Below, piece by piece: positions 34,424-43,230 of a DNA stretch of 64,000 nucleotides. Source of the DNA: Thereva unica (Eukaryota; Arthropoda; Insecta; Diptera; Therevidae); contig OX465283.1 in NCBI GenBank assembly GCA_949987705.1, positions 89,533,313 through 89,597,312 on the forward strand. Direction: 5' to 3'. Every line of letters starts with the position of its first letter. Within the stretch, counting starts at the first letter, position 1. Position numbers and translations under genes: made by a program. Under the pieces are notes generated by a model. It saw nothing but the letters and a program-made list of their open reading frames with translations, was not told where the DNA came from and ran no database searches.

Positions 34424-34535
34424 CATATTTTTTATAGGTAACTTCAAAATCTTTTATGTATCCAAAATCAATTTTTCCAGATTTGTTCTTTTTTCATTAC
34501 ACCTTTTTCCTTTTCCGTACTGTTTTTATTTAAAG

Positions 34536-34564
34536 GCGTTGCAACGCACGCGGGTTTTTGCTAG
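34536..34564 (+). other. Helitron 3' terminus (hairpin plus CTAG)
   Basis: The perfect palindrome GCGTTGCAACGC is followed by ACGCGGGTTTTTG and CTAG. A short GC-rich hairpin 10-15 nt before a CTRR end is the termination signal of Helitrons. The next base, T34565, is target DNA. Confidence 0.85.
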
Positions 34565-35833
34565 TTGTGAATAAAGGAAGGGGTTGAAGTTGTAGTGAAA
34601 TTCTTCTTGATGGAACTTACCAAGGACCAGAAGTTTTTGCTACCGGAGGTTGCATTTAGGAGTTTACTTCTCAATTTGTTGTCAAATAAGGTTTTGACTT
34701 TCTTGATGGCGGTTTTACAAGAATTTCTTTGTTGTACGTACTCTAAACGGAGCGATTCACTCGGGAAGCTCTTGTACGCTCGGAAGGCGACTTCTTTAGT
34801 TTTGATTGCATTCATACACTCCCGATTAAACCATCTGTTGGGCCTAGGCTTCAAAGATTTGGTAGAATGGGGAATGAACAAATGCATTCCTGCCTGTATG
34901 ATCCTGGTGATACGGATAGCGGCAGAGTTGGCGTTTCTATTCCGGAAACACAGGTTCCAGTCTGTAGACTGGAAGAAATTAATAAGCCCCAGCCAATTGG
35001 CCTTCCCATAATGCCATACAGTTCTTCGAACTGGTTTGGGAGGGGTGGGAAATTCGAATGGGAAGTTAGCACTGATTAGGCAGTGGTCTGAATTGCCGAG
35101 AGGTGAATCAACTTCGACGGAGTAACGCGCTGGATGAGAAGTTAGAAAAAGAGATCAAGGAGATATCCTCCTTGACCAGCAACATCAGGGACTCTTGTGG
35201 GATGATCCGCAATTTGTTGCAAGTTATTGATGTCTGCAAAGAGCTCGACGTCCTTGCCAGAAATACTGGTGCCATTTGAGTAAGTCAGCCATTTAACGTT
35301 GTGAACATTGAAATCACCCGCAACGATGATTTCACACTCAGGATTGGACGACAAAAATCCCGAGATTTGTTCGGAAATAGTATCAAAAGATAAGGTGGAG
35401 GCTTCGTTACTTATGTTAGGGCTTCTGTATAGGAAGCAGAAGAATATGACGTGGCTTTGGAAAATGATTTTAATCCAAAGATAATTAAAATCTAAAGTTG
35501 TGCTTGAGTGTATTTTGTAATAAGCCACGTCGTCCCTAACATAAATGGCAATACCCCTATGGGGGAGAGATTGTGCACTAAAGTGTACCCCGACACCTGG
35601 TAATAACCTAAGTCATTATCGGGTAATATTTGGGTTTCACTTAGTGCGAAGATTGGGGGTTTGTAACTAGATAAGTGGCACTCAACAAAAGAGAAATTCG
35701 CTTGAAGTCCACGAATGTTACAAAAGTCAATACCAAAACTGGACTTGTAACGGGACTTCGGTTGCGCGGGTTCAATCGCCACATTCTTTGGGATATTTTC
35801 CGGAATTACACTTGCCGCATCCATCAGAGGCAA
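34565..35833 (-). pseudogene. Non-LTR ORF2, endonuclease half, frameshifted
   Basis: Reading on the minus strand from 35833: the AP-type endonuclease begins with FGIDFCNIRGLQANFSFVEC and FALSETQIL. It shifts frame near 35510-35560 and continues with FFCFLYRSPN, the catalytic AGDFNVHNVKW and DHPTRVPDVAG. It shifts again near 35140, and a third frame (34887 down) carries the linker with NRWFNRECMNAIKTKEVAFRAYK and TTSTPSFIHN up to the Helitron junction. It belongs with the RT half at 12447-14148. At least two frame breaks make it a pseudogene independently of the Helitron. Confidence 0.85.
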
Positions 35834-36594
35834 TAAAATTTGTCCGCGTCAAAGTGTTATGCCTTTTGAAACCTGGCAAATTTTATCGACCGACAGATTT
35901 TGGGCGCGGCACCTGCAAGTCCGGAGTCTGAGAGAGGGTAGGGAGCAAGGGTACTTACTTTTGCCGTTCGTCGGTCGTGTCTTTCGTTGATGTCGTCTAG
36001 TGAAGTGTGGTGAGCCTTCGCGTAGACTGCAGCGCCGGATGAATTTCTATTGTTTGTTTGTTTTTTATGGGTTTTTGTTCACTATGAATTTTTTTTTGTA
36101 TGGAATTTAACTTTTTTTTTATTCATTTTATTTTATTTTATTTTTTGTTATTTTATTTTAGGGATCACTTCTATTACTGCGAAATTAAGAGACCGGAACA
36201 GCAAACGTCCGAACACCTCGCTGTCCCAGACCAAACTCAAACTCGTTAACGTAATAATAAACTTGTTCATTTTCTACAGAAATATCAGAAGGCGAGAGCA
36301 TTGAAACCAATCAAATACATGATTGGAAAAAATATGACAAGTTGAAAATGAGGATGATTGAATGCACTGTAATATTGATTGTGAATAAAATATCACAATC
36401 AATAAAAGCTCGCCTGAATTTAGCAATTTAGAAGCATTCGCAGCAATAATGAAACCAAAAGCTTTCACGGTCTGCAGCATAAAGTTTTAAAATATGATTG
36501 CTGTAAAGCAAAGAAAAGTAAATGGTCTTCTTGGCAGCAAAGCAAAGTCCACAGCAACTGTATTAAAATTGCTGTAACAATTTAAACCATAGCT
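35834..36594. other. No recognised gene
   Basis: The part to about 36040 is moderately GC-rich and may be the 5' region of the minus-strand non-LTR element. From 36050 the DNA is T-rich and AT-rich with only hydrophobic chance ORFs. Nothing else is visible. Confidence 0.4.
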
Positions 36595-37702
36595 TATGGG
36601 ATATCTAGAATCCAACCTACTCATAAACGACAGACAGTATGGCTTCCGACAAAAAAGATCCGCTGGCGATCTTTTAGTTGTCTTACAGAACACTTCAGCT
36701 GAAGTTTACATGAATCTAGTGAGTCTGGTCTGGTTGCTTTGGATATCTCCAAGGCTTTTGAATGAATTTGGCACTCAGCTCTGTTAGCTAAACTCAAAGC
36801 TATTATAGTCGACTTACTTCTACAGAAGTCGATTGAGAGTTTCCTTTCCGGCGGTTCCGTTATTGGATGGCGCCAAATCCGGGGTCAATTTTATCACCTG
36901 CCTTATTTCTTATTTTTATAAATGTCCTACTTTCAATCCCCCAACCCACTTCTCAGCTTCGCTGAGGTACCCTGCGTTACTCTTAGGCTTCGATACACGA
37001 CAGACACGTGCCAGACCCTGTCTTGATGACCGTGAACTAATGTCCAACTCTTTTAATAACGACATTAAACTCATTCTAGAGTGGGGAAGCAAGAATCGCA
37101 TTGAATTCAACCACGCCAATACCAAGTACTGTCTTATTAAAAAAACAGTTCAACACCTCTCGATCCGTGACCTTGCGTGAAGTTGAACTAATGGCCGACC
37201 CATACCTTAACATCTTAGGCGTGACAATAGCCAAAGCGATGTAATGACCACATATTTCAAACCGCCAAACAAGCATCCCGGTGCTTGTGATTTCTTAAGA
37301 GGTGCAACTTCCTCCTCCAGCCATCAGCCCGTGCTGTTGTTTATTAATCCTTCCCTAAATCCTACTACTCGAATACAACTCCCTCGTTTGGGGCTGCGCC
37401 TTGGGATGGTTAGATAAGGTGCAAAAAGGGGCCCTTAAATTAATGGCGACAACGTTCACTTCTATCGACTAGCAGTAGTGACAAAATCTTATCGCTACAA
37501 TTTAGAGACTCCAAGCAAAATAAACGCTCTCCTGTCTCCACGACAATCTTATACCCGCAACACCAGATTAGCCTACTCGTCTCATTCGTTCCAACTGCAT
37601 CTCTTTCTTTCACGCACTCAAAAAGATAGGAATTCGTTGGTAAATAGAACAACTCGACTGTGGAATAATCTCTCGCAGTCAGTATTGATATCATCTACAT
37701 AA
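36595..37702 (+). pseudogene. Decayed second copy of the non-LTR RT (opposite strand)
   Basis: Fragments in several frames match the RT half at 12447-14148: GYLESNLLINDRQYGFRQKR, then FDTRQTRARPCLDDREL, LILEWGSKNRIEFN and a C-terminal RNTRLAYSSHSFQ segment. The order is the same but frameshifts, stops and deletions are frequent, so the copy is old. It is inverted relative to the better copy. Confidence 0.85.
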
Positions 37703-37849
37703 CAAAATCAGAAATTAACCATCAAATCATGAATCAAACACTGGGTTCATATAACGTTGAAAAGAGTTTCCAGCGTTCCAATTTGAACTCTCAAATGTGC
37801 GGCACTGGATCAAGAAAGGGATATTCACGATTTTAATATTTATATCAAA

Positions 37850-38950
37850 CTAGCTGGGACCCGGTACGTCTTGCTGCACCTATAAGCCAATAGTAAACAA
37901 TAAAAACCATCTATTGACTTAGTATTTTTCGAGATATGAATTTTACACAGATGAAGTGCCTCAAAGAACATGGGTCTTGCGACGGCCGCCATGGATCGAT
38001 CTATTGAGTACATGGATTGAGTGTACTTTATTGTTTATTGTATTCTACTTATACCCTTTCATTTGATACCAATGTCGAGGTGGTTGTGAAGAAAGTGGTG
38101 ATCCGCTCTCTTGAGACGGCCGCCATGGGTCTAACGGTATAATGAGTGTACTTTATTGTTTACTGTATTCTACTTATCATACCCTTCTATTTGATACCAA
38201 TGTCGAGGTGGTTGTGAAGAAAGTGGTAATCCGCCCTCTTGAGACGGCCGCCATGGATCTAACGGTATATTTAGTATACTACATTGCGTATTGTGTTCTA
38301 CTTATCATATCCTTTTAATTTTGGGGGTTGTGAAGAAAGTGGTAATCCGCCCTCTTGAGATGGCCGCCATGGCTTGAGTGTACTTTATTGTTTATTGTAT
38401 TCTACTTATACCCTTTCATTTGATACCAATGTCGAGGTAGTTGTGAAGAAAGGGGTAACACGCTCTCTTGAGACGGCCGCCACGGATCTAACGGTATATT
38501 TAGTATACTACATTGCGTATTGTGTTCTACTTATCATACCCTTTCATTTGAAACCATTCATTTCATTTGAAAGTGGTACCCCCTATATTGTTTATTGCAA
38601 TTCAGTTTAGTTTCAATAGCGTCATGGCCTACCTATGGTTTTACAGCTGCGTAAATTTGAAATTTTTATTAAATGTAATGATTCTATTTAATGACAATTT
38701 TACATTTACGAAGCTGTCAAACAATAGGTAGCCCATGACGCTATTGAAACTAAAATGAAGTGAAAATTCCTAAAATTACATTTTTTTTGATTTTTCAGCT
38801 GTGTTTTTTGGTTAAAGTTATAAAAAATAGCCTACGACCTACTATCTCAGATCTATGAAATATACACAAAAAATTTCATACAAATCGGTCAATCCGTTTC
38901 GGAGGAGTTCGGCAACAAACATTGTGAAAGGAGGTTTTTCTAGATATAGA
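37850..38950 (-). mobile_element. Non-autonomous Helitron with internal minisatellite
   Basis: On the minus strand it starts TCTATATCTAGAAAAACC (38950) and ends CTAG (37853-37850) before T. It holds about four copies of the TTTGATACCAATGTCGAGG unit on the + strand (38050-38580), each followed by GGCCGCCATGG, plus a palindromic MITE at 38606-38754. Its 5' end directly abuts the 3' end of the next Helitron. Confidence 0.75.
38606..38754. repeat. Small palindromic MITE inside the Helitron
   Basis: TTTAGTTTCAATAGCGTCAT at the left is mirrored by ATGACGCTATTGAAACTAAA at the right. It is the same palindrome as at 9681-9836. Confidence 0.65.
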
Positions 38951-40701
38951 CTAGTTGGGAACCGGTACGCCTCGCTGCCAATAGCCAAATTCCAAGTCAA
39001 TAGTAGCCAATTAAAACCATCCATTGACTTGGTATTTTTCGAGAGAATTTTACACAGATGAAGTGCCTTAAAGAACGGATACATGGGTCTTGAGACGGCC
39101 TCCATGGATCTAACGGTATATTGAGTATACTAAATTGCTTATTGTATTATACTTATCACACCTTTTCATTTGATACCCCGTCGAGGGGGTTGTGAAGAAA
39201 GTGGTAATCCAGCCCAAGTAACAAAATTCGTCTCATAAGACTCTACTAGTGTCTTATGAGGGGATATTCGACTTTATTAAAAAAGTACCACTCTCATAAC
39301 TTACACTTGTAAAACACTACAAGTGCTTATGAGTGCGTTGTCAGCATTAAATGGCACAATTATGAGAGTTATTTTAGTCTTATAAAAATACCTTAGCTCT
39401 CTTTGCAAATGTAATTATAACCGTGCTATAAGAGCTATACTCTCCTTAAGAGAACTGTTAGAAAGGGAGCAATATGGAAAGGCTAGGTTATTTAGAATAA
39501 AATCATTTTTATGAGAGTTATTTGCTCTAAATAATTCTTATAAGAATCTATTCGAAAAATATAACATTTCAGAATTTAATATTTATTATGTATGATTATA
39601 AACTTTAGAATTCGATTTTTAGGGAAAATATAAACTAAAATTTTGTTGCGATTGAAATTTTACTGATAATAATAATCATTTTACCTCGATAAAAATGAAA
39701 GCGCCTTAAAAATAATCAAATTTTATTATATTTTATGAAATTTTTTTCTTGTGGAAAAAATAAAAACTTTGGTTTTGCTCAATAATTTATTTCACATTGG
39801 ATATTATCTGAAAAAAAATTAATATTTATACTTTCCATTGAGTAAAATTATCTTGTTTTACTATAAAATTCCATATTAAGCGAAAATATGGCGGTCGGTG
39901 GTTTAGTTTTTTTTATAAGAACGAAACTCTGGTTATGAGATGGTAATCTTTTAATCTAACATTTTTCGTCTCATAAGAGCATTTTTATAGGAAGGGATAT
40001 ACTTGAAGTCTTGTAAGAACTTTCTTATAAGTGTCATAGCACTTTAACACTCATAAGGACATTATTTTGACAGTAAACGTCTTTGAGAGTAAACGTCTCA
40101 TAAAAAATACTCAATAAGAATAGAACACTCAAAATAAGAGAATAAAATATTATCTCATTATGAGAATGAAAGGCTTAGTAACTCTAGTAGACTATTATCT
40201 CATGATAATACTACTATGAGATTTAATTTAAATCTTATTACAACAGTTATGTTCTTGAGACTATCGAAGGGTGTTAAGAGAATTTTATGAGACAATTTCA
40301 CAATTTGCAAGAGCTTTCCTCTGGAGAGTTTGTTCGTTGGGACCCTCTAGAGACGCCCTCCAGGATCAAATGGTATATTGAGTATTACTATATTGCTAAT
40401 TGCATTCTACTTATCATACCCTTTCATTTGACACCCATGTCAAGGGGGTTGTGAAGAAAGTGGTAATCCGCCCTCTTGAGACGGCCGCCATGGATCTAAC
40501 GGTATATTGAGTGTAATTTATGGTTTATTGTATTCTGTATTTTTTTTTTGATTTTGCAGCTGTTTTTTTTGGTTGTAGGTATAAAAAATAGCCTACGACC
40601 TATTCTCAGACCTACCAAATATACACAAAAAATATTATACAAATCGGTCAGCCCGTTTCGGAGGAGTTCGGTAACAAACACGGACACGAGATTTTTATAG
40701 A
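38951..40701 (-). mobile_element. Second Helitron, head to tail with the first
   Basis: On the minus strand it starts TCTATAAAAATCTCGTGTCC (40701, preceded by A) and ends CTAG (38954-38951). The next base is the first T of the neighbouring Helitron. It has one or two minisatellite units (39080-39215, 40345-40515). A foreign segment of about 1.1 kb (39216-40310) interrupts one unit. Confidence 0.72.
39216..40310. mobile_element. Insertion dense in CTCATAAG / CTTATGAG motifs
   Basis: It interrupts a Helitron minisatellite unit. Ends show weak inverted similarity (ACAAAATTCGTCTCATAAGA at left; TTTTATGAGACAATTTCACA at right). Throughout it there are at least a dozen copies of a 6-8-bp core CTCATAAG or its complement, often arranged as short hairpins, mostly within the outer 250 bp of each side. 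There is no ORF. Probably a non-autonomous DNA transposon; the superfamily is unknown and the boundaries approximate. Confidence 0.5.
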
Positions 40702-40851
40702 TTATACCCATAAGGGTGCTTTAATTTAATTTCTGAAGCACAGTTCTGCGTGAAAATTAAAGATTTAATTTAAAAACTTGATTGCCGCCTTTTTACTATT
40801 AATTTTGTATTCCAATGCATTAAATATAACTCGTTTATTTTGTACCCCCAG

Positions 40852-41054
40852 GTTTTGGCAGGAAAAAAAGCTTGCCCAGCATATGATTATGCTATGTCGA
40901 AATTGAAAAATTCGGAAGAATTTAAGGAATTGGATAGGCGTTTTAAGCCGCTTTATAATTATTTAACGAATTACACTGGCAAGAATATTAATTCCTTAGA
41001 AGGCGTACAGCGCATTTATAATACTCTTTGGATCGAGGATCTTTATAACAAAAC
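40852..41054 (+). CDS. Histidine acid phosphatase exon
   Basis: The acceptor TACCCCCAG precedes codons for VLAGKKACPAYDYAMSKLK, which follow directly and in frame from the MDA end of the upstream exon. The segment goes on through FKPLYNYLTNYTG and VQRIYNTLWIEDLYNKT. The donor GTATGT at 41055 splits codon phase 2. The YDYA and LYDTL-like segments are typical of the helical cap of acid phosphatases. Confidence 0.92.
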
Positions 41055-41103
41055 GTATGTAGTTTTTGTAGTTTATTTGTCATATAAAAATACAATTTTT
41101 TAG

Positions 41104-41350
41104 GCTGCCAGAGTGGACAGAAAAGGTGTACCCTGATGGCGATATGGAATGGATTTCTAAACGGTCATTTGCAACGTCCACGTACACACGAAAATTAGCG
41201 AGATTGAAATGCGGTCTTTTACTTAAGGAAATACTTGAGAGATTTTCAACAAAGTATCGTTCTAAGCTTAAGCCCAATAGATCCCTTTGGATTTATAGCG
41301 CACATGATACTACTGTTGCTAATCTATTAAATACACTAAAATTATTCGAG
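41104..41350 (+). CDS. Histidine acid phosphatase exon with catalytic HD motif
   Basis: It follows a 49-bp intron. It encodes LPEWTEKVYPDGDMEWI, then LKCGLLLKEILERF and the catalytic SAHDTTVANLL, whose His-Asp acts as proton donor in this family. The donor is GTATAA at 41351, phase 0. All family residues expected here are present. Confidence 0.92.
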
Positions 41351-41412
41351 GTATAATACAACGAATATATACTTATTATCTTGCAATATTTTAAGTAATT
41401 TTTAAATATCAG

Positions 41413-41668
41413 TATCATAGCCCTCCATATAGAGCTTGTATATTGCTAGAGATGAGAATACTAGACAACAACCCTTACATCTCTATCTTCTACAAGAATT
41501 CATCAAGTGAACCCATGCCCTTGGATATTCCTGGATGTGGAAATTTTTGCCATTTAAATGATATGTTCAAATTATACAGCGATGTCTTGCCAATTGATTG
41601 GGAATCCGAATGTAAATTATCTATGCTCTCAATGACGTATGAAGAAGCAGATGTTGGTGATGCAACAG
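41413..41668 (+). CDS. Histidine acid phosphatase exon, luminal C-terminal part
   Basis: It follows a 62-bp intron. It encodes YHSPPYRACILLEMR and the segment 'CHLNDMFKLYSDVLPIDWES', with conserved cysteines (SECKL, GCGNFC) of the kind that form disulphides in the family. The donor is GTATTA at 41669, phase 1. The open frame runs past the donor, but using the splice gives a transmembrane tail (next exon), as in Acph-1-type proteins. Confidence 0.9.
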
Positions 41669-41723
41669 GTATTAAATGCAATCTTAAAAAAAAGTTTAAA
41701 AAAGCATTAATAACATATTTTAG

Positions 41724-41842
41724 CTATCCTGGTTATAATTGCTGGAGCTATACTGCTGGTTATTATTTTCTATGCTATTATAATGTATTATAGGAGAAAG
41801 AGTTATTTTGATTACCGTTGGTACGTTCAGATTGATAATTGA
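41724..41842 (+). CDS. Histidine acid phosphatase last exon, transmembrane anchor
   Basis: It follows a 55-bp intron ending ACATATTTTAG. It encodes a hydrophobic helix (ILVIIAGAILLVIIFYAIIM) and then a short basic tail (YYRRKSYFDYRWYVQIDN) before TGA. This makes the protein a type I membrane protein with a short cytoplasmic tail that contains tyrosines, as in lysosomal acid phosphatases sorted by tail signals. Tail sorting here is inference. Confidence 0.88.
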
Positions 41843-42016
41843 TTGATTGTGGCTAAATAAATTGTTACCAAAATACTGTAATTCATCCGGATAATGTGAT
41901 TGTATTTTACACTATAAAATAGCTATATAAAGACTTAGGATTATTTAAAGTGGGAATGTTTACTGTTATTGCAGTTTTTAAATGTTTTACGAATGAAAGA
42001 CTGTTGTACAAATAAA
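41843..42016 (+). other. 3' UTR of the acid phosphatase gene
   Basis: Candidate poly(A) signals AATAAA are at 41856-41861 and 42011-42016. Sequence after about 42020 has no link to the gene. Confidence 0.65.
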
Positions 42017-42231
42017 GAAAATTAGAAAATTAATTCCAGTTTCATTTGTGGCCCCTGTGCTAAAAGTAGTATTTGCTGTCATAAGAAGCGAAGCTAATAC
42101 AGCGGTGGGCTGATAGTCGATTCTTGTTGTGTAAAATCTGCCGACATAAACGACAGCTTATTTGGTGTGTTGACAGTCGTTTTTATTGTAGTTTTGTTGT
42201 CACTTTCGGTCGGGCTGTACATGAAAAACAA

Positions 42232-42903
42232 CTAGACGGAGTGTACGACGGCGTAAATAAATCCAGCTGCTGTTCGAGTACTCTTTACTTTCAAAGCTGC
42301 ACCGGCGCCGGCGTTCGAGTTGAACGTCTTTTCTACTGACGTTTGAATAGCGGTCGATTTTTCAAGAGACTCCACTTCTATTTTAAGGAATTTCAAAAGA
42401 TCTCTTACTTGAGCATCCCCGTTACACTCACTACTGCTTTCGCTTCCTGCTACAGATGTTATATTTGCGTTTGTATTCTCCTCTTTAAGAGAAGAATTTT
42501 CTTCAACCTCTCGTATCAGCGTATTCGACCGATGGAAATCGACAGTTAAATCTTTGGGCATGAATCGCAAGAGCATTGATTTTAACATCACGGAATAATG
42601 AGAGGTTTGAACATTAAGAGCAGTAAGTGATCTTCTACTAGCAGTTACTTGGTTATACAGGCGCGTAGTCCACTGCAATCAAGTCGGGAAGTGATGCGTG
42701 GAAGACACATGAGTTTATGCATAAAAAAATCGATTAGTTTCTTCGTATTGCCGTATTCTTCCAGCAACATGGAAATAGCAGCATCGTAATTGGATTCCGT
42801 AGGAGTAAAGACTGCTATTGAATCTGCTGCCCGTTAAGTGCGATTGCAAATAATTAAACTTATCTATCTGCTGCACTTAATTTTGGTTGCTCGTGAACAG
42901 AGG
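42232..42903 (-). pseudogene. BEL/Pao gag fragment, C-terminal side
   Basis: Two minus-strand frames in succession match the DUF1759-type Gag of BEL/Pao. The first (about 42903-42680, with small indels) carries ESNYDAAISMLLEEYGNTKK and DFFMHKLMCLP. The second (42678-42232, 148 codons) begins MQWTTRLYNQVTASRRS and has VRDLLKFLKIEVESLEKS, the typical end of this domain. No zinc knuckles or pol follow. Confidence 0.75.
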
Positions 42904-43230
42904 TATAGAATTTTTCAAACTCCGTGACACAAAAAATTTGAGCAGTTCTGCGCACCTCGTTGCCAAATTTTATAAATAATGTTCTATCATTTCCCCTCTT
43001 TTTAGTTAAAACGGCAACAAACACTGAAAAAACTCAACAAAATAATTTGGGAAGGGATGCGCGCATGCCGAATGAATAAAGTTAATTTATCTTTCTATGT
43101 GTTGAGCAGAGCTTTTAAATATATGTAAAGCCCCTGCTCAACAAAGGCAGTTTATTCAACATAATAAGCATAATTTTACTTTAAGTCCAACAACGATAAT
43201 TTAATAACTTTAACCGAAACCGTCAACGAT

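Larger units (their letters stand above)
14149..34564 (+). mobile_element. Helitron, truncated and split by a gypsy element
   Basis: The 5' end starts TCTATCTATCTTC then TATATATATAAAAG directly after A14148. The 3' end is a 12-bp palindrome GCGTTGCAACGC (34536-34547), then CTAG (34561-34564) before T34565. Removal restores the reading frame of the flanking non-LTR element with no duplicated target bases, exactly as expected for a rolling-circle Helitron at an AT site. It encodes the N-terminal and Rep part of a Rep-helicase but stops before the tyrosine motif and lacks the helicase, so it is non-autonomous. A 16.1-kb LTR retrotransposon interrupts the Rep gene. Confidence 0.92.
12309..35833 (-). 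mobile_element. Non-LTR retrotransposon split by a Helitron
   Basis: A minus-strand non-LTR element whose 3' poly(A) appears as the T run at 12309-12323. Its RT half is 12447-14148 and its endonuclease half is 34565-35833. The two halves are separated by the Helitron 14149-34564, and the reading frame is continuous when the Helitron is removed. An ORF1 is not seen, so the copy is probably 5'-truncated. The clade lies within the I/Jockey/CR1 assemblage of APE-endonuclease elements; I cannot refine it. Confidence 0.85.

Noticed and set aside
36050..36304. 84-codon hydrophobic + strand ORF
   Set aside because: Phe/Leu-rich translation of T-rich DNA, with no conserved pattern.
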